Assembly: GCA_963812525.1 (NCBI GenBank)
Contig: CAWEVL010000009.1
Coordinates: 434,001 to 498,000 of the forward strand
Direction of reading: 5' to 3'
DNA: 64,000 bases
Source: Bog-756 sp963812525
Lineage (GTDB): Bacteria > Actinomycetota > Acidimicrobiia > Acidimicrobiales > RAAP-2
Part shown: positions 29,511 to 37,839 of the stretch, piece by piece
How positions within the stretch are numbered: position 1 is the first letter of the stretch
Layout: each line of letters opens with the position of its first letter
Notes under the pieces: model-generated
What the model was told of the DNA's origin: nothing
The model's database searches: none
What the model saw: the letters and a program-made list of their open reading frames with translations, nothing else
Made by a program: the position numbers and the translations under genes

Positions 29511-30721
29511 CAGCTCGTACCGGTCTGCATCGAGCGGAGGGCCTGTTGGAACTCGGCGACCAGGTCCTCGGCCCGTCGGACGTCGCACGGAGCCGAGAAG
29601 AGGACGTCGAGCGCCTCATCGTGGATCCGGTCCAGCTGCGGATCCTCGCCTCTCCCCATGGCCAGGGCCTTGGCCCGGAGTGCGTCGAGGCGGCCGCGCA
29701 GTTCGTCGCGGACAGCCACCCCGGCCACCTCGATCGAGCCGAGGCCGGCGATCCGCTGGTCGAGCTGGGCGATGAGGCCGGTCAGGAGGGTGGCGACACG
29801 CCGGGCACCTACCGGATCTGACTGGGCCGTCTGCCGGGCCGCGTCCAGCTGGCCCTGCAGGCCGACCAGGTCGGCGGCCGCAGCCTCCCGATCCATCAGC
29901 GTGCTGTCGGGGACGGCGACCCTGGCGGTGGGTCGGTCCTGGTCGGAGCGGACCTGGGTCAGGACGTCGCGGCTGTGGTCCAGGGACGACTGCACGGCGT
30001 TGAGCTCACCGACCACCTCACGGGCCGCATCGGCCGCCTCACGGATCGGACGTCCTGCCTGTTCGACGGCCAAGGCCAGCGATTCCAGGGCATCGGGGCG
30101 GAAGGCGAGTGGATCATGGCGGGCCAGCCGTTCCTGCTCGTCGAGGGTCTGACTGGCCAGGCCGAGCTGGTTGGGCCGACGGGCCCCGCAGCTGACGGCG
30201 ACGGCCTCGAGTTCGGTGACAGTGGCCCGGAGCGCCTCGAGGCCGGGAAGGGCCCCGGTCCAGACGGCATCCACGGTACCGAGCACACCGGCGACCGCCT
30301 GGTAGTCGGCGGACATCCGGGTGATGACCTCGCCGATCGACAGATGCTCGGTGGGAGAGGTGCCCTCGGTCAGGGACCGGGTGGCGGCGTCCGGTCCGGA
30401 TCGGGCCAGCGCCACTGGGGTCCCGTCGAGCAGTTCGTGGAGCTCAGCGAGCGAGCTCCGGGGGATGGACGTCCTGGTGCCCCGGACCCTGGTGATCTCC
30501 TCGAGCACCGCGTCCAGGGCCAACTGCCCCTGCCACAGACCGGCGAACTGCCGCGAGGCGCGGCTCCAGGCCTCGGCCGTCCGACCTTCGAGCTCGGTCG
30601 AGGACTCGAGCGTCTTGCGGGTCATATCGGCATCCAGCTCGACCAGGTTGGCCCGGGTGCGTTCGAGGGTGGATCGGAGATCGGCGATCCTCTGGTCGGT
30701 AGGGAGGGGCGGAGGCGTCAT
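29510..30721 (-). CDS. Coiled-coil protein of the PknG operon, function unknown
   Basis: A 403-residue soluble protein with no signal peptide or membrane segment. It is almost entirely helical, with long heptad-like stretches (LRSTLERTRANLVELDADM; LVGLQGQLDAARQTAQ; VRDELRGRLDALRAKALAM). I recognise no catalytic motif. Its start overlaps the glnH stop and its stop overlaps the pknG start (TGATG at both junctions), so it is made in step with both. That position suggests it links the membrane sensor GlnX/GlnH to the kinase, perhaps as an adaptor or scaffold. The linking role is inference. Confidence 0.7.
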   Translation of the reverse strand: MTPPPLPTDQRIADLRSTLERTRANLVELDADMTRKTLESSTELEGRTAEAWSRASRQFAGLWQGQLALDAVLEEITRVRGTRTSIPRSSLAELHELLDGTPVALARSGPDAATRSLTEGTSPTEHLSIGEVITRMSADYQAVAGVLGTVDAVWTGALPGLEALRATVTELEAVAVSCGARRPNQLGLASQTLDEQERLARHDPLAFRPDALESLALAVEQAGRPIREAADAAREVVGELNAVQSSLDHSRDVLTQVRSDQDRPTARVAVPDSTLMDREAAAADLVGLQGQLDAARQTAQSDPVGARRVATLLTGLIAQLDQRIAGLGSIEVAGVAVRDELRGRLDALRAKALAMGRGEDPQLDRIHDEALDVLFSAPCDVRRAEDLVAEFQQALRSMQTGTS

Positions 30722-31746
30722 CAGGGAGCCGTCCGGTAGGTTGCCGTCGGGGGTGCCGGGACCGGACCGCCGGTGAAGGGCTGGATCCAGTGGGCGTAGG
30801 TCGCCGCCCAGGTGCCGTTGCTGCGCTCGGCCGCCAGCACCCCGTTGACGAAGGAGGTGAACTCGGGATGGGCCTTGCTGATGGCCATCCCGTAGGGCTC
30901 CGGGGTGAAGGCGGGTCCGATGATGGTGGTGTTGGGGTCCTGGGCCTTGAGGCCCTGCAGGATCACGTTGTCGGTGCTGACCGCGTCGACCTGGCCCTGC
31001 TGGAGCATGACCAGGCAGTCGGTGTCACTGGGAACGGCCCACAGCACCGGGGCCGGTGACAGACGGAGCGCGGCCAGGTTGTCGAGGGAGGTCGACCCGT
31101 CGGTGGCACAGACCCGCTTGCCCCCGAGATCGCCGGGACCGGTGATGGTCGAGTTGGAGGGCACGAGGATCTCCTGTCCGGCCTGGTAGTAGACGGTGGA
31201 GAAGTCCACCGACCGGTCCCGCTGGCAGTTGATGGTCATGGTCTCGGCCACAATGTCCACCCTGCCCCTCTCGACTGCCTCCACCCGGTCCCCGGTCGGG
31301 ACCACCACGAAGCGGATGGGTACCGGTGCTCCGAAAATGGCCTGGTCCACCTGCCGGAGCATGTCGATGTCGAACCCGCTGTACTGGCCGGTGGTCGGAT
31401 CCAGGTAGCCCCACAGGTAGGTGTTCTGGTCCACCCCGGCCACCAGGTAGCCCCGGTCCCTGATGTGGGCCATCCACGATCCAGCCGGCATGGACCCGGG
31501 TGCGGGCATGGTCCTCGGAGGGGGGATGCTGGCGGTGGGGTCGCCGCACGTCGAGGCGCCCGTTGCCGTCGTGACGGGGTGGACGATGTGGGCGCCGGCG
31601 GGCATCACCGAAGGGGCCCGTGCCGCCAGGGGCTGGGCGCTCGAAGTCGAGCTGCAGGCCGACCCGACCAGGGCGACGGTGGTCAGGGCCAGGGCGACGA
31701 GGAACGGCGACCGGCGACGGGCGGCGGTGGGGAGCGGGGTGGACAT
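30721..31746 (-). CDS. glnH: GlnH-like glutamate/aspartate-binding lipoprotein
   Basis: A 341-residue type II periplasmic binding protein (SBP_bac_3). A lipoprotein signal ends at LVGSAC. The body has GYLVAGVDQNTYLWGYLD, GQYSGFDIDMLRQV, then AETMTINCQRDRSVDFSTVYY, the usual motifs of glutamate-type binding proteins. No permease or ATPase gene is nearby, as in mycobacteria, where GlnH works as the ligand sensor for GlnX rather than in transport. It is anchored outside the membrane. It starts 6 bp after glnX and overlaps the next gene. Confidence 0.9.
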   Translation of the reverse strand: MSTPLPTAARRRSPFLVALALTTVALVGSACSSTSSAQPLAARAPSVMPAGAHIVHPVTTATGASTCGDPTASIPPPRTMPAPGSMPAGSWMAHIRDRGYLVAGVDQNTYLWGYLDPTTGQYSGFDIDMLRQVDQAIFGAPVPIRFVVVPTGDRVEAVERGRVDIVAETMTINCQRDRSVDFSTVYYQAGQEILVPSNSTITGPGDLGGKRVCATDGSTSLDNLAALRLSPAPVLWAVPSDTDCLVMLQQGQVDAVSTDNVILQGLKAQDPNTTIIGPAFTPEPYGMAISKAHPEFTSFVNGVLAAERSNGTWAATYAHWIQPFTGGPVPAPPTATYRTAP

Positions 31747-31752
31747 CGACGC

Positions 31753-33078
31753 CTACCGGTACTCGGCGATCCGGGGCTGGACGCCGATGACGACGAGCGC
31801 GGCGGCCAGCAGTGAAAGGAGGAGGAACCCCCACAGGAGGCCACCCGCGTCCCCGGCCGCCCCGGACATGGACTGGTCGAAGGTCAGCTGGGAGCGGGTG
31901 ATGTCGGCGGCCAGCCTCTGATCCAGCCGGAGGGATACGGCCGGGAGGTTGGTCGGCCCCGATGCCGATGCCTGGGATACGGCTCCGATCAGATCACCGC
32001 GGACGTCGGTGGCCCGGATCTGGTTGTGGGCCAGCCGATACCCGTCGAGCGCTCCCACCGCCTCGGACAGCCGGACCCTCTCGGTGGCCGAGGCGCCGAC
32101 CGAGGCGGACGCCAGCAGACGGCGGACATCGGCCGCCGTCGTCTTCTCGTCGGACTGATAGGAGCTGACCGAGTCCCGGGACAGCAGCGTGAGCTCGTCG
32201 TCAGCCCTCATCTCCAGGGCCCCGATCCTCGCCTGGGTGTAGGTGGCGACTGGTCCGGACCCGTTGGTGGCTGCCGAATCGACCCCCAGGTTCTGGGCGA
32301 CTCCGGCCACCGCGAACCAGACCCCGACGAGGACCATGATGAGGGTGGCCAGGGCTACGGCCAGGTTGAGGGTGCGGTGGAAGTGTCGGCTCATCCATTG
32401 CTGCATGATGACCAGCAGGCCGATCAGCACCACGAGGAGCAGCAGGGTGATGCCGACCAGCCAGGGAGTCGACGCGTGGTGCTGTTCGCTACTCAAGCGG
32501 GTCCGCTCCGCCCCGTAGACCTGGGCTGCGGCGGGGAGGATCCGGGTGCGCATGAGGTTGTTGGCTTCGGCCATGTACGCGGCCGCCAGAGGGTAGTTGC
32601 CCTGGCGCTGGTTGAACGTCGCCGTCTGGACCAATCCGGTGTAGAGGGGGAGGGCAACCGAGATGGTCTGCAGCGAGGAGGCGGCCGTCGGGTCATCGCC
32701 CACCTTCTGGCTGGTGGTGGCCAGCGTGGCCGACGCCCCGGCGACGTCGTCCAGATAGCGGGTATGGGACGCCGTGGACTCGAGCTGCCCCTGCAGGAGT
32801 GATCCGGCGGCGGTGGTGTCGGCGTCCGACAGTGACGTGTCGACGGCTTGGGCATCCACCATCAGGGGCTCGGCTGTCTGCCATGCCGCCGACGTCGAGG
32901 CGTGCCGGCTGGAGGTGGCCAGGAAGCCCAGGAGCCCGACGAGCACCGTCAGAGCGGCGCACCCGACCGCGAACAGGCGAAGTCGGTTCGGGGTGATGCC
33001 GGACCACCCCGGGGTCCGGGGCGCCGACAGGACCGTCTGTTCATGCGACACGCGAGGGGTCTCCGCCGTCACCGTCAT
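31753..33078 (-). CDS. glnX: GlnX-like transmembrane sensor of the PknG pathway
   Basis: A 441-residue membrane protein, close in length to mycobacterial GlnX (~440). Four membrane segments are seen: an N-terminal one (RLRLFAVGCAALTVLVGLLG), two close together in the middle (WLVGITLLLLVVLIGLLVIM and LAVALATLIMVLVGVWFAVA), and one at the C-terminus (LLWGFLLLSLLAAALVVIG). They leave two helical extracytoplasmic domains, as in a duplicated four-helix sensor. By analogy it passes the GlnH-ligand signal across the membrane to PknG. The ATG at 33078 has AAGGAGAG 4 nt upstream. It is the first gene of the operon; transcription is predicted from 33161 under site A. Confidence 0.85.
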   Translation of the reverse strand: MTVTAETPRVSHEQTVLSAPRTPGWSGITPNRLRLFAVGCAALTVLVGLLGFLATSSRHASTSAAWQTAEPLMVDAQAVDTSLSDADTTAAGSLLQGQLESTASHTRYLDDVAGASATLATTSQKVGDDPTAASSLQTISVALPLYTGLVQTATFNQRQGNYPLAAAYMAEANNLMRTRILPAAAQVYGAERTRLSSEQHHASTPWLVGITLLLLVVLIGLLVIMQQWMSRHFHRTLNLAVALATLIMVLVGVWFAVAGVAQNLGVDSAATNGSGPVATYTQARIGALEMRADDELTLLSRDSVSSYQSDEKTTAADVRRLLASASVGASATERVRLSEAVGALDGYRLAHNQIRATDVRGDLIGAVSQASASGPTNLPAVSLRLDQRLAADITRSQLTFDQSMSGAAGDAGGLLWGFLLLSLLAAALVVIGVQPRIAEYR

Positions 33079-33167
33079 GAGCTCTCCTTCGCGGTGAACC
33101 GGAATAGTACAGGCGCCGGGTGGCGCGCAGCGGTCAGGAATGGTTCCGGCGTCCGTCATCGCCTCCC

Positions 33168-33198
33168 AGTGTCCGCGCCGACGGTAACGGCCCGGTAA
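33168..33198 (-). promoter_or_regulatory. SARP-type promoter, site A (glnX-pknG operon)
   Basis: On the minus strand: TTACC, GGGCCG, TTACC, 9 bp, then GACACT as a -10-like hexamer. Predicted start 33161, leader about 83 nt. It lies in the 378-bp divergent region 33079-33456, which otherwise holds only site B. The arrangement matches sites B and C base for base in spacing, suggesting that the operon activates itself through its last gene. Confidence 0.65.
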
Positions 33199-33283
33199 GG
33201 GCAGCGACCGCCCGCCCCGCCTTCCGGTCCGGCCTCTGGTGCCCGGCAGTTGCTGCGGGTCGACCCGGCTCGTCCCGAGGCCG

Positions 33284-33314
33284 TTACCGCGCCCTTACTA
33301 CGGGTCCGTACCGT
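33284..33314 (+). promoter_or_regulatory. SARP-type promoter, site B (divergent membrane gene)
   Basis: On the plus strand: TTACC, GCGCCC, TTACT, 9 bp, then TACCGT as -10. Predicted start 33321, leader about 136 nt. It is the mirror partner of site A, 85 bp away and pointing the opposite way. Confidence 0.65.
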
Positions 33315-33456
33315 TCGGCTTGGGCATCGGATCCCGGATCCGGCCCCGGCCACACCGGCGCAGTCGGTGCGGATGCAGGTGGAGGTGCCCTCGTGGCGAA
33401 CCGGGCCTGGTCCGGTGGCCGATGACGGGTGCGTCAACCGATGGCAAGGAGGATCC

Positions 33457-34065
33457 ATGACCGAAGAGACCCGAGTACCGGAGCGGCTGGCCTGGTCGGA
33501 TGTCGACGGCGCCGAAGACCCAACCCTGGTAGCTGACGGAGCGAAGGGGCCAGGGGAGCCCGGGAGGGCAGCGGGTACTCCCCCCGGCCCGAAGTCCGGG
33601 AGGAGGCGGGCCACGCCGAGAACCCTCCTGGTGACCTTCCTGGCCGTGCTGGCCGGGGTCGTGGCGGGGACCTTGGCCGCCAATACGCTCGGCGGATCCG
33701 GGGGCTCCGAGCCCATGGGCGTCTGGATGTCCGACTACGGATCCAACTACGTCAGCCTGTCCCACGATGTGGGGAGGGTGAGGGTCGACGCCGCCCGGTC
33801 CAACGTCAGTCTCCCCACCGTGCGGGCCGACTGTGTCCGGCTGGTGACCGATGTCCACACAGCCCAGGCCGAGCCACCCATGCCCGATCCGACGCTGGAA
33901 GCCACGTGGTCCTCGATCGTGCGAAACCTCCGGGGGGGCGCCCAGACGTGCGTCTCCGGGATCGACCGTCAGAGTGACGCGCTGCTCCAGCAGTCAGGGG
34001 AGGACTTCGACCGGGCCTCCTCCGCCTACCTCCGGCTGATCCAGCAGGTCGATCGCTCCCGGTGA
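33457..34065 (+). CDS. Single-pass membrane protein divergent from glnX, putative SARP target
   Basis: A 202-residue protein I do not recognise. An acidic, then proline/glycine-rich cytoplasmic segment (about residues 1-55) is followed by one membrane span (RTLLVTFLAVLAGVVAGTLAA). The outer part (about 80-202) is helical and contains two cysteines (in RADCVRL and AQTCVSG) that could form a disulfide. The ATG at 33457 has a perfect AAGGAGG site. It faces the glnX operon across a region with two opposed SARP-type promoters, so it is probably co-regulated and may act in the same sensing pathway. Confidence 0.75.
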   Translation: MTEETRVPERLAWSDVDGAEDPTLVADGAKGPGEPGRAAGTPPGPKSGRRRATPRTLLVTFLAVLAGVVAGTLAANTLGGSGGSEPMGVWMSDYGSNYVSLSHDVGRVRVDAARSNVSLPTVRADCVRLVTDVHTAQAEPPMPDPTLEATWSSIVRNLRGGAQTCVSGIDRQSDALLQQSGEDFDRASSAYLRLIQQVDRSR

Positions 34066-34188
34066 TCGTGCCGGGCCCGCACGGCTGAGCGACGGTCCCG
34101 GCCTGGTCCGAGGGGTCGTCGGTGGCGGGGTCGGTGGCGGCGTCGGTGGCGGGGTCAGCGCCGGCTCGACGCGGTCTACTCTGACGGC

Positions 34189-34406
34189 ATGTCCGGCCAG
34201 CCAGGCAGCGCAGGAACGGCCACCGGAGGCGCGACACCGGCAAGGCCGGTGCGGTGATCGCCACCGTGGGACTGCTGGTCCTGTTGGTCGTCCCCACCCT
34301 GGTCTGGGTGACCGTCCGCTACTGGCCGAAGCCGGGCGGCCGGCCCGGTCAGCCTGCCGGCAAGGTCACCGCTTCGGGGGTCAAGCATCGCTGGTGGCAG
34401 CCCTAG
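34189..34406 (+). CDS. Small single-pass membrane protein, probably frameshifted
   Basis: TACTCT at 34177-34182 places a leaderless transcript start exactly on the ATG at 34189, which begins MSGQPGSAGTATGG. The frame then has to move by -1 near 34230 to reach RDTGKAGAVIATVGLLVLLVVPTLVWV, a clear membrane segment followed by a basic tail ending at TAG 34404-34406. Joined, the product is about 72 residues. If no shift exists, a GTG at 34254 would give a 50-residue protein, but no promoter or ribosome site supports it. No function can be assigned. Confidence 0.5.
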
Positions 34407-34487
34407 CCACTCCGACGCCGTACCGGCGCGGCCTGACGCACCGCCGGGACAGCGGTACTGTCTCGTATCTGGCGACCTGGGGGGGAC

Positions 34488-35992
34488 ATGTCCGATTCGA
34501 GCCTGACCAATTCGTTCGACCGGTGGAGTACGGGCGCCGCCGCGGCGGTCGCCGTGCTGCTGGTCGGGGTCCTGATCGGGGCCGGCACCATCCGGCCGGC
34601 GCGTCGGAGCCGTCGCCGACCCGGGCGGCGTCCACGTCGGCCCACGGGGTCTACGCCCGGGCGGCCCAGCTCTCCGGTCCGGTGACGGCAGGCCACGTGG
34701 TGGAGCCGCTCTCCGTCTATCCGTCGGGCCTGGCCGCCAACGGCTACCTGGAGCAGGAGTACTTCGCCTCCGGCACGGCCTCGGCCTTCACCGCCACCTC
34801 GGCGCCGGACGACGGCCGGTGGTCCATCGCGCCGACCACGTCGGCCTTCTACCGGACCAGGATCCTGGTCCGGCGCCCGATCGACCCGAGCCGCTTCAAC
34901 GGCACCGTCGTGGTCGAGTGGATGAACGTCTCCTTCGGTGAGTCGGCCCCCGACTGGGACTATCTCAATCCCCGGCTGATGCAGGCCGGCTACGCCTATG
35001 TGGCCGTCTCGGCCCAGGCGCTGGGGGTGAACGGTGGAACGGCGATCCTCGGCACCGCCCCCAGCAGCGGGCTCATTCACCTCGAGCCGACCCGCTACGG
35101 CACCCTGGTGCACCCCGGGGACCAGTATGCGCTGGACATGTTCGCCCAGATCGGCCGGGCGCTCGGGTCCTCGAGTCCGGCGGCTCTGGGGGGCCTGCGC
35201 CCCCGGCACGTCGTGGCCACCGGTGAGTCCCAGTCGGCCTTCTACCTGACCACCTTCGCCGATGCCCTGCAGCCCCGGACCCACGCCTTCGACGGGATCT
35301 TCATCCACAGCCGGGGTGGGGGCGGGGCGGCCCTCGGCGAGGGGTCGATCCAGTCGAGCATCGGGTCGGTCGGTCTGCTGATCCGTACCGACCTGACGGT
35401 GCCGGTCTTCATGTTCGAGACGCAGACCGACCTCATCGGCCTGGGCTTCGCCTCCGCGCAGCAGCCCGACACCCGGCTCATCCGGACCTGGGAGGTGGCC
35501 GGCACCTCGCACGCCGACGCCTACCTGGTCGGGGCGGCCGCCACCGGCCTCGGCTGTACCGCGCCCATCAACACCGGGCCGCAGCACGAGGTGGTCCAGG
35601 CCGCCTTCGCCGCCTTCACCAAATGGGTCAACCGCGGCACGGCGCCGCCGCGGCCTCCACCCTTCCGTCTGGCCACCACCTCCCCGGCGTCACTGGCGCT
35701 CGACAGCTACGGGAATGTCATCGGCGGGGTGCGGACCCCGGCCGTCGACGTCCCGGTGTCGACCCTCAGCGGTGCCGCACCCGCCGGCACCAGCACGATC
35801 TGCTCGCTGTTCGGCTCGACCACGCCGTTCAGCCCGAGCACGTTGGTGAGCCTCTACCACAGCCGGAACCACTACCTGGCGGCCTACCGGGCCGATCTGG
35901 CGCGGTCCATCGTTCGGGGGTACCTCCTGCCTGCCGATCGGGCCGAGCTGGTGGCCAAGGCCCAACAGGTGGCCTTCCCCTCGTCCCGCTGA
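34488..35992 (+). CDS. Secreted alpha/beta hydrolase domain-containing protein, frameshifted near the N-terminus
   Basis: The N-terminus MSDSSLTNSFDRWSTG plus AAAAVAVLLVGVLIGAGT is a signal sequence/anchor, with a G-rich ribosome site 3 nt before the ATG. A -1 shift near 34592 is needed to join it to HPAGASEPSPTRAAST and the main ~460-residue domain. That domain resembles the uncharacterised alpha/beta hydrolase family (PF20091-like) and has a nucleophile elbow GESQS, YNG-like VVVEWMNVSFGES, and WEVAGTSHADAY containing the likely catalytic histidine. The substrate is unknown. Without the shift the hydrolase would have to start from an upstream frame that lacks a signal peptide. Confidence 0.7.
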
Positions 35993-36085
35993 GGACCGGG
36001 CCACCACCGGGTGCACCCGCCGGGCCGCCAGCCCGGTGACCGGTCAGGCGGCCCCTCGTCGCCCGGGGGTCACTACGATCGGAGC

Positions 36086-36253
36086 GTGCTCGGACTGCTC
36101 ATGCTGGTCGTGGTCGGCGTGGTGTGGGTCCGGCGCCGTTGGGTGCTCCGGCGTGAACGGGCCGGGCTGGCCGAGTGGGCTAGGGCCGAGGCCGAGGCCG
36201 CCGACCGGGAGCAGGCGATCATCGAGGACCTCGAGGCCCGCTTCCACCAGTAG
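36086..36253 (+). CDS. Small membrane protein (55 residues)
   Basis: VLGLLMLVVVGVVWVRRR is an N-terminal membrane anchor, followed by a charged helix ending EDLEARFHQ. TACGAT at 36074-36079 places a leaderless start exactly on the GTG at 36086, which supports the gene despite its size. There is no recognised family. It precedes the LigB-type dioxygenase, which has its own promoter region. Confidence 0.5.
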   Translation: MLGLLMLVVVGVVWVRRRWVLRRERAGLAEWARAEAEAADREQAIIEDLEARFHQ

Positions 36254-36309
36254 CCCGGTCGCCGGCGACCGGTCCCGGAGGGGCAGAGACTTCTCCGGGG
36301 TAGAGTTAT

Positions 36310-36321
36310 TTGCGCACGCAA
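36310..36321. promoter_or_regulatory. Palindromic operator overlapping the start region of the dioxygenase gene
   Basis: TTGCG-CA-CGCAA is a perfect 5-bp inverted repeat just after a -10-like TAGAGT (36301-36306) and abutting the AAGGAG ribosome site of the gene at 36331. A bound regulator would cover the transcription start near 36313. The regulator is not identified. Confidence 0.45.
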
Positions 36322-36330
36322 GGAGTTGCC

Positions 36331-37200
36331 ATGAGCCCGGACGAGACCGCCTACCCCTTCGACACCTTCCTGGCCCGTGCCGCCCCGCGGAGCCGGGAGC
36401 AGCGGCGGTGGGCTTCGGCCGACCGGCCGCTGCCCGGCATCTTCCTGGGCCACGGGGCACCACCGCTGCTCGACGACCCGTTGTGGATGGGCCAGCTCTT
36501 CGAGTGGGCCCAGGGCCTCCCCAAGCCCCGGGGCATCCTCATCGTGTCGGCCCACTGGGAGCACGCTCCCCTGACCCTGTCCGGGACCCAGGCGGCCACC
36601 CCGCTGGTCTACGACTTCGCGGGCTTCGACCGGCGCTTCTTCGAGATGACCTATCCCACGCCCGACGCCGCCGGCCTGGCCGGGCAGGTGGCGGCGATGA
36701 TGCCCGAGGGCGCCCCGCTCCACCGGCATGGCAGTCGCGGGCTCGACCACGGGGCGTGGGTCCCCCTGAAGGTCATGTACCCCAACGCCGACGTGCCGGT
36801 CGTGCAGCTCAGCCTGCCCACCGACGACCCGTGGACGCTGGTCGAGGTCGGCCGTCGGCTCCGGCCCCTGCGGGAGCAGGGGGTGCTGGTCATCGGTTCG
36901 GGCTTCATGACCCACGGGCTGCCCTTCCTCACCCGAGGCGACTTCGACGGCGCCACGCCACCCCAGGGGTGGTCGGTGGAGTTCGACGAGTGGGCCCGCC
37001 AGGCGCTGGCTCACGGCGACCTCGAGACGCTGGCCGCCTACGAGCAGGCGCCCGGCATGCCCTTCGCCCACCCGACGGTGGAGCACTTCCTCCCGCTGTT
37101 CGTGACCATGGGCATGGCCGACCGGGCCGACGCACCGGTGAGGACAGTCATCGAGGGATTCGCGTTCGGCCTGTCCAAGCGCTCCTTCGAGGTGGGCTGA
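36331..37200 (+). CDS. LigB/DODA-type extradiol dioxygenase family protein
   Basis: A 289-residue class III extradiol dioxygenase-like protein. The metal-binding histidines of the family are seen in LGHGAPP, SAHWEH and SRGLDHGAWVPLK, with GSGFMTHG later. Family members open catecholic rings (for example DOPA 4,5-dioxygenase) with Fe(II) or Zn, but many bacterial members lack a known substrate. The ATG at 36331 has AAGGAG 6 nt upstream. No other aromatic-degradation genes are adjacent, so the substrate cannot be inferred. Confidence 0.85.
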   Translation: MSPDETAYPFDTFLARAAPRSREQRRWASADRPLPGIFLGHGAPPLLDDPLWMGQLFEWAQGLPKPRGILIVSAHWEHAPLTLSGTQAATPLVYDFAGFDRRFFEMTYPTPDAAGLAGQVAAMMPEGAPLHRHGSRGLDHGAWVPLKVMYPNADVPVVQLSLPTDDPWTLVEVGRRLRPLREQGVLVIGSGFMTHGLPFLTRGDFDGATPPQGWSVEFDEWARQALAHGDLETLAAYEQAPGMPFAHPTVEHFLPLFVTMGMADRADAPVRTVIEGFAFGLSKRSFEVG

Positions 37201-37250
37201 CCGACCGAGGCCGGTCCGGGCACCGCCCGAACCCGTGCCAGTCTGTGGCC

Positions 37251-37778
37251 ATGGACCCCCGAACCGACGACCAACGGAGCCGCCCCGTGGTGCTCACCCT
37301 GTGCACCGGCAACGCAGCCCGCTCGGTGATGGCCGGGGCCATGCTCTGTCCCGCACCGGTCCGGATCGTCTCGGCCGGCACCCACGTCGTCGAGGGCCAA
37401 CCGATGAGCCGTCGGACGCGCGACGCCCTGACCTCCTTGGGCCTCGCCGCCGACGGACACCGGAGTCACCAGCTCACCGACGGGGACATCGAGTCGGCCG
37501 ACCTGGTCCTGGCCATGGCCGGTGAGCACGTGTCCTACATCCGGCGCCGGCACCCCGAAGCGGCCGGGAGGACCGTCACCATCAAGCGGCTGGTCCGGGA
37601 CCTGCCGATGGGCCCCGCGCCGCTCACCGAGCGCCTCGCCGCTCTCGACCTGGCCGATCAGCCGGTCGAGCCGTGGGAGGACGTCGAGGACCCGGCCGGG
37701 GGCGAGGACGAGGTCTACCTGTCCTGCGCCAAGGAGCTGTTCGTACTCTGTACCGAGTTGCTGCCCCGGCTCACCTGA
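37251..37778 (+). CDS. Low-molecular-weight protein-tyrosine phosphatase/arsenate reductase-like protein
   Basis: A 175-residue protein with the phosphatase loop LCTGNAARS (C-x5-R-S) at about residues 17-25 and the typical ADLVLAMAGEHV. The usual DPY/DPF motif near the end is replaced by VEDPAGG, consistent with the actinobacterial subgroup in which the aspartate stays in a DP pair. It most likely dephosphorylates protein tyrosine in the cytoplasm. Arsenate reduction cannot be excluded, though no ars genes are nearby. The ATG at 37251 is the first in frame. Confidence 0.82.
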   Translation: MDPRTDDQRSRPVVLTLCTGNAARSVMAGAMLCPAPVRIVSAGTHVVEGQPMSRRTRDALTSLGLAADGHRSHQLTDGDIESADLVLAMAGEHVSYIRRRHPEAAGRTVTIKRLVRDLPMGPAPLTERLAALDLADQPVEPWEDVEDPAGGEDEVYLSCAKELFVLCTELLPRLT

Positions 37779-37839
37779 GCGACCGCACCCCTGACCCACC
37801 CGCCTCCGCCCGCCCCTCCGGGTGGACCGGGGCACGGCC

